NCBI RefSeq assembly: GCF_000472705.1
Contig: NZ_AXAE01000014.1
Span: 124,001 to 188,000 of the forward strand
Origin: Mesorhizobium erdmanii USDA 3471
GTDB lineage: Bacteria; Pseudomonadota; Alphaproteobacteria; Rhizobiales; Rhizobiaceae
Direction of reading: 5' to 3'
DNA: 64,000 nt
This document shows positions 6,634-15,558 of the stretch, piece by piece; the first letter of the stretch is position 1, and each line of letters begins with the position of its first letter. Both the position numbers and the translations under genes were made by a program. Under the pieces are notes generated by a model that saw nothing but the letters and a program-made list of their open reading frames with translations, was not told the DNA's origin and ran no database searches.

Positions 6634-8120
6634 TAGGCCGGGCGGCGCAGGCTGCCGCGGGCCTGGTCGAGCCGCACCGGCTGGTCGGGGATGGTAACCG
6701 CGAAAGTGGTGCGGCCACCGATCGACTCGACCAGTTCCACGTTGCCGCCATGCGCCCGGATCAGTTCGTGCGCGATGGCCAGGCCAAGGCCGGTGCCGCC
6801 GCTGCGCGCCGAGCCGCGGAACGCCGCGAACAGGTTTTCGCGCGCTTTCGGCGGCAGGCCGGGGCCGGTGTCGGAGACGGCGATGCGGCTGACGCTGCCC
6901 ATGCGCTCGGCCGACACGGCGAGCCGCCGCACCACGGCGCTCTCGGTGTCCGCCGCCATTGCCTGCACCGAGTTGCGGCACAGATTGGTGAGCACCCGGA
7001 ACAGCTGGTCGGAATCGGCGTCGACCTCGAACGCCGTTTCGACGGCGTTGATGAACTCGATGCCCTCCTCGATGTCGAGCAGGCCGTGCACGTCCTCGAC
7101 CAGCTGACGCAGCCGCACCCTGCGGCGCGAAGGCGGCGGCTCCTGCGTGCGGCCATAGTGAAGCACGCCTTCGGAATAGGATACGGCACGGTCCAGCGCG
7201 CGCAAAAGCTTCGGCGCGAAGGCCTGCACTGTCGGATCCCTGACCTGGCGCAGGCGGTCCGAAATCAGCTGTGCGGAGGCCAGGATGTTGCGCATATCGT
7301 GGTTGATCTTCGAGACCGCCAGGCCGAGATCGGCAAGGTGCTTCTGCTCCGAGAGCATCTTTTGCAGCCGCTCCTGCATCTGCGACAGCTCGCGCTCGGC
7401 AACGCCGATCTCGTCGGCGCGGGCGGCGGGATGGATGATGCGCCCGGGGTCGTCAGGGGCTTCGGAGAAGGACAGCATCGAGCGCGTCATCGTACGGATC
7501 GGCCCGATCATGATCAGGTCGATCGCGGCATAGACCAGCATGGCGGTGAACAGCGAGATCAGCAGCGAGACGAAGGCGACGTTGCGCGAATAGATGAGCA
7601 TGGCCTTGCGCAGCGAGTAATCCGGCATGATCAGCTCGAATTCCTTGTCGCTGTCGCCGACCGGACCGAAGACGCGCAGCATCCGGTCACCGCCGAAGAA
7701 CAGCGTGTCGAGCGCGCCGGCCATGCCCTTGATCATGCCGATGCTGGCGAGATCGATATGCTCGTCGACCTGCGGCGGCATGTCCGCCACCACCAGCAGC
7801 CGCGAGACGCCGCCATCGCGCACCGCGATCGCCTTGGCGCCGATCGCCATCAGCACGTCATTCTGCGCCGTGCGCGACAGCGAGGTCGACTCGCCCTGCA
7901 CCAGCACGATCGACACGGCCGCTGCCGTGCTCAGCCGCTCCTTGAGCCAGCTCAGCCGGTAGCTGGCGATCCAGGGCAGGAAGATGAGCACTTCGGCCAG
8001 AAGCACGAAAACGATGGTGAGCAGCAGGAGTTTTGTCGACAGGCCGCGCGACAGCGGCACAGAACGGACGGCGGCTGGCGCCGTTCCGATACCTTCCCCC
8101 GCTTGGCTGGCTTCGCTCAT
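6633..8120 (-). CDS. Orphan membrane sensor histidine kinase
   Basis: A 495-residue inner-membrane kinase. Transmembrane helices lie at about 30-52 and 180-205, enclosing a sensor domain of roughly 125 residues; a HAMP-like linker follows (GPIRTMTRSML onward). The H box is SKINHDMRNIL with His274 as the predicted phosphorylation site. The ATPase part shows the N box (LCRNSVQAM), DTGPGLP, and GGTGLGLAIAHELIRAHGG. No response-regulator gene is adjacent on either side, so its partner is elsewhere. The gene ends inside a repeat element. The signal is unknown. Confidence 0.9.
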   Translation of the reverse strand: MSEASQAGEGIGTAPAAVRSVPLSRGLSTKLLLLTIVFVLLAEVLIFLPWIASYRLSWLKERLSTAAAVSIVLVQGESTSLSRTAQNDVLMAIGAKAIAVRDGGVSRLLVVADMPPQVDEHIDLASIGMIKGMAGALDTLFFGGDRMLRVFGPVGDSDKEFELIMPDYSLRKAMLIYSRNVAFVSLLISLFTAMLVYAAIDLIMIGPIRTMTRSMLSFSEAPDDPGRIIHPAARADEIGVAERELSQMQERLQKMLSEQKHLADLGLAVSKINHDMRNILASAQLISDRLRQVRDPTVQAFAPKLLRALDRAVSYSEGVLHYGRTQEPPPSRRRVRLRQLVEDVHGLLDIEEGIEFINAVETAFEVDADSDQLFRVLTNLCRNSVQAMAADTESAVVRRLAVSAERMGSVSRIAVSDTGPGLPPKARENLFAAFRGSARSGGTGLGLAIAHELIRAHGGNVELVESIGGRTTFAVTIPDQPVRLDQARGSLRRPA

Positions 8121-8250
8121 GCGACTCTGTCTTCACAATCACTTGATCAGCCAACATTAGGCGATTACGGCATTTTTGCCAATTTCATCCTTTGGCCGGA
8201 ACATTAAATTACCGTCATGAAGCCTGCGTCCACGGTGCGACGACCCCGGA

Positions 8251-8279
8251 TTGACTTCCAAAACCCTTCTTTCTATAAG
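8251..8279 (+). promoter_or_regulatory. Sigma-70-type promoter for rpmH-rnpA
   Basis: TTGACT (8251-8256) and TATAAG (8274-8279) are separated by 17 bases, close to the vegetative consensus. This predicts transcription from about 8286 and a leader of about 115 nt before rpmH. The rest of the 8121-8400 gap shows no gene I can support. Confidence 0.65.
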
Positions 8280-8400
8280 CCCGCTCACGCTCGGGCCATT
8301 CGTCCCGGCGCGGTTTCGATCGCGCCAAAGCCGGCCCGGCAAAGCTCCTGTTACACAGTGACAGAATCAAGAAGGGCCGCACCCCGCGGTATTAAAACAA

Positions 8401-8535
8401 ATGAAGCGTACCTACCAACCGTCCAAACTCGTCCGCAAACGCCGGCATGGTTTCCGTGCTCGCATGGCCACCAAGGGTGGTCGTGGCGTCGTCGCAGCTC
8501 GCCGCAATCGCGGCCGCAAGCGGCTCAGCGCCTAA
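8401..8535 (+). CDS. rpmH: 50S ribosomal protein L34
   Basis: A 44-residue highly basic protein that matches L34 throughout: [18 protein letters not shown] at the start, then an [22 protein letters not shown] end. L34 is a small late-assembling component of the large ribosomal subunit. The gene is followed after 14 bp by rnpA, and then yidC, the order conserved across most bacteria. It is too short for many ORF screens but the match is unambiguous. Confidence 0.98.
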   Translation: MKRTYQPSKLVRKRRHGFRARMATKGGRGVVAARRNRGRKRLSA

Positions 8536-8549
8536 GCGAGACGAGATCG

Positions 8550-8903
8550 TTGCCCGCAACCGGCAAGCCAGTGGGGCAAAATCCCAAGCGGCTTCTGAAA
8601 CGCGCGGAATTCCTGGCCGTCCGTCGTGGTGAAAAGCGACGCGGACGGTTTTTCCTCGTCGAGGTCCTCGACCGCGGCGACGGCGGTGTGCCGCGCGTCG
8701 GCTACACCGTCACCAAGAAGGTCGGCAACGCTGTTGTGCGCAACCGCGTCAGGCGGCGGCTGAAAGAAGCCGTCCGCGTCCATGCCGCGGATGACATGGT
8801 GCCCGGCAATGATTATGTCATCGTCGGGCGCGACGATGCGCTGCGCGCCGCCTTCGGCCAGTTGAAGGCCGAACTCTCCCGCCGACTTCGCGGAACACGA
8901 TAG
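8550..8903 (+). CDS. rnpA: Ribonuclease P protein component
   Basis: A 117-residue basic protein that assists the RNase P RNA in 5' maturation of tRNAs. The C-terminal half carries the family signature [18 protein letters not shown], and the N-terminal part has the LLKRAEF entry and a [12 protein letters not shown] strand. The TTG at 8550 is chosen as start, 14 bp after the rpmH stop; a GTG at 8571 is the alternative. The upstream in-frame extension to 8217 overlaps rpmH and is not coding. It is followed by yidC after 14 bp. Confidence 0.93.
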   Translation: MPATGKPVGQNPKRLLKRAEFLAVRRGEKRRGRFFLVEVLDRGDGGVPRVGYTVTKKVGNAVVRNRVRRRLKEAVRVHAADDMVPGNDYVIVGRDDALRAAFGQLKAELSRRLRGTR

Positions 8904-8917
8904 GCCAAGGGCTCTCG

Positions 8918-10729
8918 ATGGAAAACAACCGGAACTTCTTCATCACCATCGCGCTGTCGGTGCTGATCCTGACTTTGTGGCAGGTTTTCTACATGAACCC
9001 GCGCGTCGAAGCGCAGCGCGAGGCCGCCAAGGTCGAGCAGCAGCGCGTCGAAGAGCAGAAGAAGGCGGCCGAGGCGGCCAACCCGGGAGCCGGCACGCCG
9101 GCTCTGGCTCCGGGCACCATCCCCAACGCACCCGGCGGCGACCTCGTCACCGCCGCCAGCCGCGACCAGGCGCTTGTCACTTCGAAGCGCGTCAAGATCG
9201 ACACGCCCAGCCTCGAAGGCTCGATCAACCTGACCGGTGCGCGCCTCGACGACCTCAAGCTGAAGCACTACACCGAGACCGTCGACAAGAATTCGCCCGA
9301 GATCAGCCTGCTCAACCCGCAGGCTCTGCCCACCGGCTACTTCGCCGAGATCGGCTTTGTCGGCAACGACAAGACCGGTACGGTGCCGGGTTCGGAGACG
9401 GTGTGGAGCGTCGAAGGCAATCCGACGCTCAGCCCGTCGACACCGGTGACGCTCACCTACACCAATGACAAGGGCCTGACCTTCAAGCGGACCTTCTCCG
9501 TCGACGCCAACTACATGTTCACCGTGTCGGACACGGTGCAGAATTCCGGCTCGAGCGCGGTCTCGCTGTTCAACTACGGCCGCGTCACGCGCTATGACAA
9601 GCCGGCCGTCGCCAGCACCTATGTGCTCCACGAAGGCCTGATCGGCGTCACGGGCACCGAGGGTCTGGCCGAATACAAATACGCCAAGATCGAATCCGAC
9701 AAGCAGATTACGCCCGGCAAGTCGACCGACGGCTGGCTCGGCATCACCGACAAGTACTGGGCCGTCACGCTGGTGCCGACCGAAAAGCAGCCGTTCCAGC
9801 CGCGCTATGCCTTTTTCGAGGACGGCCGCCACCGCTACCAGTCCGACTTCCTCACCGATGCGATCAATGTCGATGCCGGCCAGTCCGCGACCGTCGAGAC
9901 CGAGATCTTCGCCGGCGCCAAGGAAGTCGCCAAGATCAACGCCTATGAGGCGGACCGTCATATTCGACAGTTCAATCTGTTGATCGACTGGGGCTGGTTC
10001 TATTTCATCACCAAGCCGATGTTCTGGCTGATCGACACGCTCTACAAATTCTTCGGAAATTTTGGCCTGGCGATCCTTGCCACCACCGTCATCGTCAAGG
10101 CGCTTTTCTTCCCGCTCGCCAACAAGTCCTACGCGTCGATGGCGAACATGAAGAAGGTGCAGCCTAAGATGCTGGAAATCCGCGAGAAATACGCGGACGA
10201 CAAGATGAAGCAGCAGCAGGCGATGATGGAGCTGTACAAGACCGAGAAGATCAATCCGCTTGCCGGCTGCTGGCCGGTGGCGCTGCAGATCCCGGTCTTC
10301 TTCTCGCTCTACAAGGTGCTCTACATCACCATCGAGATGCGCCACGCGCCGTTCTTCGGCTGGATCCAGGATCTGGCGGCGCCCGATCCGACGTCGCTGT
10401 TCAACCTGTTCGGCCTGATCCCGGTGACGCTGCCGCACATGCTGATGATCGGTGTGTGGCCGCTGATCATGGGTGTCACCATGTTCCTGCAGATGCGCAT
10501 GAACCCGACGCCGCCGGATCCGACACAGGCCGCGATCTTCACCTGGATGCCTGTTATCTTCACCTTCATGATGGCGGGTTTCCCGGCCGGCCTTGTCATC
10601 TACTGGGCCTGGAACAACACGCTGTCGATCCTCCAGCAGGGCGTCATCATGAAGCGCCAGGGTGCCAAGATCGAGCTGTGGGACAATCTGGTCGCGCTGT
10701 TTCGAAAGAAACCATCGCCGGCGGAGTAA
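8918..10729 (+). CDS. yidC: Membrane protein insertase YidC (Oxa1 family)
   Basis: A 603-residue inner-membrane insertase of the long Gram-negative type. An N-terminal anchor (about residues 7-25) is followed by a Pro/Ala-rich linker, a large periplasmic beta domain (about 80-340), and the conserved five-helix core from about residue 355. The core includes the cytoplasmic hairpin (MKKVQPKMLEIREKYADDK), NPLAGCWPVALQIPVFFSLY and the last helix with ITSK-like segments. It inserts and folds inner-membrane proteins alone or with SecYEG. It lies in the rpmH-rnpA-yidC unit and ends in a strong hairpin terminator. Confidence 0.97.
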   Translation: MENNRNFFITIALSVLILTLWQVFYMNPRVEAQREAAKVEQQRVEEQKKAAEAANPGAGTPALAPGTIPNAPGGDLVTAASRDQALVTSKRVKIDTPSLEGSINLTGARLDDLKLKHYTETVDKNSPEISLLNPQALPTGYFAEIGFVGNDKTGTVPGSETVWSVEGNPTLSPSTPVTLTYTNDKGLTFKRTFSVDANYMFTVSDTVQNSGSSAVSLFNYGRVTRYDKPAVASTYVLHEGLIGVTGTEGLAEYKYAKIESDKQITPGKSTDGWLGITDKYWAVTLVPTEKQPFQPRYAFFEDGRHRYQSDFLTDAINVDAGQSATVETEIFAGAKEVAKINAYEADRHIRQFNLLIDWGWFYFITKPMFWLIDTLYKFFGNFGLAILATTVIVKALFFPLANKSYASMANMKKVQPKMLEIREKYADDKMKQQQAMMELYKTEKINPLAGCWPVALQIPVFFSLYKVLYITIEMRHAPFFGWIQDLAAPDPTSLFNLFGLIPVTLPHMLMIGVWPLIMGVTMFLQMRMNPTPPDPTQAAIFTWMPVIFTFMMAGFPAGLVIYWAWNNTLSILQQGVIMKRQGAKIELWDNLVALFRKKPSPAE

Positions 10730-10746
10730 AGAACCCTGTCTTCTCG

Positions 10747-10776
10747 AAAAGCCCGGCTCGTCCGGGCTTTTTCTTT
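10747..10776 (+). terminator. Rho-independent terminator after yidC
   Basis: AAAAGCCCGG pairs with CCGGGCTTTT across a 5-base loop, and is followed by a T-rich tail. It lies 18 bp after the yidC stop and ends the rpmH-rnpA-yidC transcript. Confidence 0.9.
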
Positions 10777-10896
10777 GCGCTGGTGTTCGTTCACGTTCCC
10801 GTGATCGGCGAAACTGCCGACGCTCGCCAGGCGTGACTGCGTGTGCATTTCCAAAGGCTATCAATTCCGATCAGCCCTCACCCGGAGGAAGACCAC

Positions 10897-11457
10897 ATGC
10901 GCTTGCCATCATTCAGGACCATTGCCATTTCCGCACTCGTCGCCGGCGTGGCGATTGCCGCCCCGGCCTACGCCAAGAACCCGAATGTCGGCGGCGCGCC
11001 GATGTACGCCACCAAGAACATCGTCCAGAACGCCGTCAACTCGAAGGACCACACGACGCTGGTCGCCGCCGTCAAGGCCGCCGGCCTGGTCGACACGCTG
11101 CAGGGCGCCGGCCCGTTCACCGTCTTCGCGCCGACCAACGAGGCCTTCGCGGCACTGCCCAAGGGCAATGTCGATACGCTGTTGAAGCCGGAGAACAAGG
11201 ACAAGCTCACCAAGGTGCTGACCGCGCATGTCGTGGCCGGCAAGATCTCGGGCGCCGAGATGATGAAGAAGGCCAAGGCGATGGGCGGCAAATACGAGAT
11301 GAAGACCGTCTCGGGCGACACGCTCACCGCCGAGGTCAAGAAGGGCAAGCTCTACATCATGGACGAGTCCGGCGGCGAGGCGAAGGTGACGATCGCCGAC
11401 GTCAACCAGTCGAACGGCGTCATCCACGTCGTCAACAAGGTTCTGTTGCCGAAGTAA
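10897..11457 (+). CDS. Secreted fasciclin (FAS1) domain protein, copy A
   Basis: A 186-residue exported protein. Residues 1-28 form a signal peptide ending APAYA. The rest is one FAS1 domain with the H1 element (GPFTVFAPTNEAFAALP), the central YH-like H box region and the terminal SNGVIHVVNKVLLPK. FAS1 domains mediate adhesion or extracellular interactions; rhizobial homologues such as Nex18 are symbiosis-linked. The start at 10897 has GGAGGAAG 8 bases upstream; an earlier ATG at 10843 is not used. A close paralogue (copy B, 21559-22116) lies beside sigK-rskA, which raises the possibility of shared control. Confidence 0.9.
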   Translation: MRLPSFRTIAISALVAGVAIAAPAYAKNPNVGGAPMYATKNIVQNAVNSKDHTTLVAAVKAAGLVDTLQGAGPFTVFAPTNEAFAALPKGNVDTLLKPENKDKLTKVLTAHVVAGKISGAEMMKKAKAMGGKYEMKTVSGDTLTAEVKKGKLYIMDESGGEAKVTIADVNQSNGVIHVVNKVLLPK

Positions 11458-11562
11458 CGGCTTCCGGCGAAAGGGTGATCGGCAGGTCGCTAGGCTTTCT
11501 CGACCCGCCATCCCCGCCTCATGACGAGGTGCCATGTTTCTTGGGAAGCCGCATCGGCGAGG

Positions 11563-11602
11563 CCGGGGTCCTGTAGTCCCTCACAGGACCCCGGTTTCTT
11601 TT
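11563..11602 (+). terminator. Rho-independent terminator after fasciclin gene A
   Basis: A 12-base-pair stem, CCGGGGTCCTGT paired with ACAGGACCCCGG around an 8-base loop, followed by TTTCTTTTTG. It lies 105 bp downstream of the fasciclin stop and 60 bp before the end of the convergent efflux gene. Confidence 0.88.
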
Positions 11603-11654
11603 TGCGTTCAGTCGAGACTGCCAGGCTCGGCGGCCGAACTCCGGGCGCCGCCCT

Positions 11655-13202
11655 TCACTCCATGACGGCGCTGTGGTCGACCTTGGCCGGCGTGCCCGGC
11701 TTGCGCAGCAAAAGCACCAGCGGAATGGCGGCCAGCGACAGGATCATCATCAGCTTGAAGTCGTCCATGTAGCTGATAACAGTCGCCTGCAGCGTCACCA
11801 CGCCGTCCAGCGCCGCGCGGCCGGCTGCCGTGTAGGGGTTCATCGCCTGCGCGATCGCCGGATTGCCGAACGCCTGGTTGAAGGGCGTCACATACGCGGC
11901 GATGTTGGCATGGTTGATCTGCACGTTCTGCGTCAAGAGCGCGGTGACGACCGATATGCCGACACTGGAGCCGATGTTGCGCGACAGATTGTAAAGCCCC
12001 GTGCCTTCCGCCCGCCGTTCCGGCGCCAGCGTGGCGAAGGTGATGGTGGTCAGCGGCACGAACAGGAAGCCCAGGCCGGCGCCCTGGACGAAACCGGTGC
12101 TGATGATGGTCCATTGCGAGACATCGGGCGTCCAGCCGGTCATGTCGTACATCGCCCAGGCGGTGATCGCGAGGCCGATGAACAGCAGCCATCGTGTATC
12201 CACCTTGCCGATCAGCCTGCCGACGAGGAACATGCAGGCCATCGTGCCCAGGCCGCGTGGGCCCATGACGATGCCGGCCGTCACCACCGGATAGCCCATC
12301 AGCGTCTGCAAATAGGGCGTCATCAGCGCCAGCGAAGCGAGATAGGTGATGCCGATGATGAAGATGAAGATCATGCCGACGGCGAAATTCCGGTCGAGGA
12401 ACAGGCGCGGATTCACGAAGGTGTTCTTGGCGGTGAAGGTGTGGACGAGGAAGATGTAGAAGGCCGACGCACAGATCAGCGCCTCGACGATGATCTCGGA
12501 TGAGGAAAACCAGTTGAGCTGCTCGCCGCGGTCGAGAAACATCTGCAAAGCCGCGATGGTGATGCTGAGCATGCCGAAACCCAGCCAGTCCAGCCTCGCC
12601 TTGAAGTCCAGTTTGGTTTCCAGGACGTACAGCGACACGCCGGCGAAGGCCAGCGCGCCGATCGGCACGTTGATGTAGAAAACCCAGCGCCAGGAGACAT
12701 TCTCGGTCAGCCAGCCGCCGATGACGGGACCCAGCACCGGCCCGACCATGACGGAAACGCCGAACAGCGCCATTGCCGAGCCGCGCTCTTCGACGCTGTA
12801 GATGTCGAGCAGGATCGACTGCGACAGCGGCACCAGGGCGGCGCCGAACAGGCCCTGCAGGAGGCGGAAGCCGACGATCTGCGACAGCGACTGCGCGAAG
12901 CCGCACAGCACCGAGGCGACGACGAAGCCGGTGATCGAGGTCAACAGGATGCGCTTGCGGCCGAAACGATTGGCGAGATAGCCAGATGGCGGCGTCATCA
13001 CCGCGGCGGCGACGATATAGGAGGTCAGCACCCAGTTGATCTGGTCGGCACTGGCCGAAACGCTGCCCTGGATATAGGGCAGCGCCACATTGGCGATGGT
13101 CGTGTCCAGCGCCTGCATGATGACGGCCAGGATCACGCAAGCCGTGATGGCGCCGCGATTGGCAACCACCGGTGTGGTACCTGCCGCGGTCGCGCTGGTC
13201 AT
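11655..13202 (-). CDS. emrB: DHA2-family multidrug efflux MFS transporter (EmrB-like), system 1
   Basis: A 515-residue 14-helix drug:H+ antiporter. Motif D1 (MQALDTTIANVALPYIQG), motif A (GYLANRFGRKRIL) and motif C-like GPVLGPVIGGWLTENVSWRWVFYINVPIG are all present. EmrB proteins expel drugs from the inner membrane or cytoplasm through a complex with an EmrA adaptor and an outer-membrane channel. The start overlaps the stop of the EmrA gene by 4 bp (ATGA), so the two are translationally coupled. A MarR gene heads the unit. The gene symbol names the family; no substrate is implied. Confidence 0.92.
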   Translation of the reverse strand: MTSATAAGTTPVVANRGAITACVILAVIMQALDTTIANVALPYIQGSVSASADQINWVLTSYIVAAAVMTPPSGYLANRFGRKRILLTSITGFVVASVLCGFAQSLSQIVGFRLLQGLFGAALVPLSQSILLDIYSVEERGSAMALFGVSVMVGPVLGPVIGGWLTENVSWRWVFYINVPIGALAFAGVSLYVLETKLDFKARLDWLGFGMLSITIAALQMFLDRGEQLNWFSSSEIIVEALICASAFYIFLVHTFTAKNTFVNPRLFLDRNFAVGMIFIFIIGITYLASLALMTPYLQTLMGYPVVTAGIVMGPRGLGTMACMFLVGRLIGKVDTRWLLFIGLAITAWAMYDMTGWTPDVSQWTIISTGFVQGAGLGFLFVPLTTITFATLAPERRAEGTGLYNLSRNIGSSVGISVVTALLTQNVQINHANIAAYVTPFNQAFGNPAIAQAMNPYTAAGRAALDGVVTLQATVISYMDDFKLMMILSLAAIPLVLLLRKPGTPAKVDHSAVME

Positions 13203-14500
13203 GATTTCTGTCCGAACCGGTTGACGAGGTTGGTGACGAAGTCGGGCAGGCCGCGCGCATGGCCGGTCTCGACGTCGACCACGACGCTCATGCCGCCGCG
13301 CAGCGGCAGCTTGCCCTGCGGATCATCGACCGTCACCCGCATCGGAATACGCTGCACGACCTTGACCCAGTTGCCGGTGGTGTTCTGCGCCGGCAGCAGC
13401 GAGAAGCTCGACGACGAGGCCGGGCTGATCGAGGCCACTGTGCCGTGCCAGACGGCACCCGGATAGCTGTCGACGCTGATCGTCGCCGTCTGTCCCGGCC
13501 GCACATAGGTCAGCTCGGTTTCCTTCGGCTCCGCCTCGATCCACAGATCGGTCGACGACACCAGGCTGAAGGCCGGCTGCGAGGCCGGCAGATACTTGCC
13601 GACCTGCAGCGCGTCGACATTGGTGACGATGCCGTCGAACGGCGCCTTGACGATAGAGTCGTTGAGATTGCGCTGTGCGTCGTCGACGCCCGACTGGGCC
13701 TGCAGATAGAACGGGTTCTTCTCCACGGGCTGGTTGGCGTCGCCGCCCAGCTGGGCAAGCATGGCCTGCGCCTGCGCCTTGGCGACGGACACTTTCTGGC
13801 GCGCCGCGACGAGGTCGTGCTGGGCACTGTCGAAAGTCGCCTTGGAAGCGGTGGACGTCTTGAGCAGGTCCTGCTGCCGCTGAAAGGCGGCCTCGTAATA
13901 GGGAATGTCGGCCTCGGCCTGCTCGATCTGCGACAGCGATTGTTGGTAACTGGCCTGCAGGGTCAACACCTGGTTGCGCACCGTCCCAAGCTGCGCCTGG
14001 GCGGCGGCGAGCGCGGTTTCGAAGGCGGCCGGTCGCAGCCGGAACAGCACGTCGCCCTTCTTCACCGCCTGGTTCTCGTGCACGTCGATCTCCTGCACCG
14101 TACCGGAGACGTCGGTGGACACGCCGAGCGACTGCGCCTGGATGTAGGCATTGTCGGTCGTCATCACCTGACCGCCGGTCACGTAATAATAGCCGCCGAC
14201 CACCAGCGCGACGGGCAGCAAGGCAAACAGCACCGGCCGCGTCAGGCTACGCTTCGGCCTGGCCGGCGCGGGAGCAGGAGGGGCAACGGCGATCGGGGCC
14301 TGCTGCGGCTGCGGCTCCCTGGCCGGCGCCTCGAGTGCGGCCGGCTCCAGGGCAACCGGGGCTTCCAGCTCTTCATTGTCGACGGCGGCATTGGCTCGCC
14401 TCTGTTCGCGCTCGCTGTCCAGCCGGATGATCTGATCGCCGGCTCGACCCGTGGACGCATCGTCTTTGGCGGGTTTCTTGGGGGATGTTGATTCAGCCAT
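13199..14500 (-). CDS. emrA: HlyD/EmrA-type membrane-fusion protein, system 1
   Basis: A 433-residue periplasmic adaptor. A long Pro/Ala-rich cytoplasmic N-terminus (about 1-85) precedes one transmembrane helix (about 88-108). Then comes a lipoyl half-motif (DNAYIQAQSLGVSTDVSGTVQEIDV), a long alpha-helical hairpin with Gln/Ala-rich heptads, the second lipoyl half (IVKAPFDGIVTNVDAL), and a beta-barrel domain. It would bridge the EmrB pump to an outer-membrane channel not encoded here. It overlaps both neighbours: the MarR gene by 8 bp and emrB by 4 bp. Confidence 0.92.
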   Translation of the reverse strand: MAESTSPKKPAKDDASTGRAGDQIIRLDSEREQRRANAAVDNEELEAPVALEPAALEAPAREPQPQQAPIAVAPPAPAPARPKRSLTRPVLFALLPVALVVGGYYYVTGGQVMTTDNAYIQAQSLGVSTDVSGTVQEIDVHENQAVKKGDVLFRLRPAAFETALAAAQAQLGTVRNQVLTLQASYQQSLSQIEQAEADIPYYEAAFQRQQDLLKTSTASKATFDSAQHDLVAARQKVSVAKAQAQAMLAQLGGDANQPVEKNPFYLQAQSGVDDAQRNLNDSIVKAPFDGIVTNVDALQVGKYLPASQPAFSLVSSTDLWIEAEPKETELTYVRPGQTATISVDSYPGAVWHGTVASISPASSSSFSLLPAQNTTGNWVKVVQRIPMRVTVDDPQGKLPLRGGMSVVVDVETGHARGLPDFVTNLVNRFGQKS

Positions 14501-14957
14501 GTACTTTCTCCGGGTCGACGGCTGGCTGGGTGCAAGCCGCGAGCAGATTGGATTTGATCAAGCTTAGGGTTTGCAGCAGGTGCTGCTGTGCATCGGACGA
14601 GAGACCGGCGAAGGCCTCGTCGCGTGTTTTCTGGCCGTTGCCACGCATGGTCGCGACCAGCGGGCGGGCCTTCGGCGTCAGGTAAAGCAGCCAGGCTCGG
14701 CGGTCGGCGGGGTTGGCGCGGCGCTCGACGAAGCCGCGCGCCTCCATCTTGTCCAGCAGCCGTGCCAGCGTGATCGGCATGATCTCGATAAGATCGGCGA
14801 GCTTGTTCTGGTGAATGCCTTCATGCAGGCAGAGACAGGCCAGCACCTGCCATTGGGCTCGGGTCAGCCCCGACATCAGCGAACGCTGCTCAAACCGCTT
14901 TCTAAGCAGGCGCGCAACGTCGTGCAGCACGAAGCTGATATTTGGCGAGGAGGACAT
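14493..14957 (-). CDS. MarR-family repressor of efflux system 1
   Basis: A 154-residue winged-helix regulator. The core reads LTRAQWQVLACLCLHEGIHQ then LADLIEIMPITLARLLDKMEARGFVERRANPADRRAWLLYLT, with the DRR wing typical of MarR/EmrR. It is the first gene of a marR-emrA-emrB unit, as in E. coli mprA-emrAB, so it is likely to be released by the pump's substrates. The start at 14957 is chosen because an upstream in-frame extension lacks regulator features. Possible binding sites lie just upstream (14983-15010). Confidence 0.9.
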   Translation of the reverse strand: MSSSPNISFVLHDVARLLRKRFEQRSLMSGLTRAQWQVLACLCLHEGIHQNKLADLIEIMPITLARLLDKMEARGFVERRANPADRRAWLLYLTPKARPLVATMRGNGQKTRDEAFAGLSSDAQQHLLQTLSLIKSNLLAACTQPAVDPEKVHG

Positions 14958-14982
14958 GGGAGATGGGAGCAACTTTTCGTGA

Positions 14983-15010
14983 GCATGCTTATTATCATCA
15001 TGCACATAAT
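14983..15010. promoter_or_regulatory. Possible MarR operator upstream of marR-emrAB
   Basis: Overlapping inverted repeats, GCATG-N11-CATGC (14983-15003) and ATTAT-N10-ATAAT (14991-15010), lie 26-53 bp upstream of the MarR start codon in an AT-rich patch. MarR proteins bind short imperfect palindromes of this size near their own promoters. Position is the main argument. Confidence 0.4.
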
Positions 15011-15122
15011 CCTGCTGGACGGCTCGCGCAAGACGGGCTAAGCCGCGAAAAAGAAAAATTGCATGGGCCACGACAGCGACTAGGCGCTTGGCGGTGGGAA
15101 TTCGCCGGCAAGGATTTGACGA

Positions 15123-15437
15123 ATGAACTGGATCAAGATCGCAGCGGTCGCGGCTCTCCTGGGCTGCCCCGATGTGGCGGTTGCGAAGCAAGCGTTCAGT
15201 TGCGGCGGCGCCGCCGTGCTTGGCGGTGCGCAATTGAATTGCAGCCACGTCGAACCCAAGGCGCCGCCGCAATTCTGCACGTTTAGCTGGGCTCTGCACA
15301 CCACGGCGGGCGATCAGAAAATTGTCGAAGGCTCCTTCCTGCTGCCGCCCGGAGCGTCAAATGTCACGGTCTACCAGGGCAGCGGTTTCGACAGCGCGCT
15401 GTCCGATCCGATCGTAATCTGTCGCGGCAACAAGTGA
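15123..15437 (+). CDS. Small secreted cysteine-containing hypothetical protein
   Basis: A 104-residue protein with a signal peptide (about 1-21, ending VAVA) and a mature part of about 80 residues. The mature part holds four cysteines (FSCGGA, LNCSH, QFCTF, VICRG), which could form two disulfides, and is beta-rich in prediction by eye. I recognise no family. It lies divergent from the marR-emrAB unit and upstream of the acetyltransferase gene, with 121 bp between. The periplasm or outside of the cell is its likely place; nothing shows its role. Confidence 0.7.
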   Translation: MNWIKIAAVAALLGCPDVAVAKQAFSCGGAAVLGGAQLNCSHVEPKAPPQFCTFSWALHTTAGDQKIVEGSFLLPPGASNVTVYQGSGFDSALSDPIVICRGNK

Positions 15438-15558
15438 GCTTGTCCGCAACGGAAGGCTCGCTCTTCAGTCGATTGGTGCTATAGGGCGGATCACGTTATT
15501 TTGACCAGGCGCCTTCGGTTCCGGATGCGCCTGTCTGCCAATTCCCGGACGAAACGAC

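Noticed and set aside
8121..8400. Replication origin or DnaA boxes upstream of rpmH
   Set aside because: No cluster of TTATCCACA-like boxes was found, and alphaproteobacterial origins are usually elsewhere (near hemE).
8813..10864. A 683-codon open frame on the minus strand across yidC
   Set aside because: It is antisense to the unambiguous yidC gene and its translation is rich in Arg, His, Gly and Asp with no domain, as expected from high-GC codon use on the other strand.
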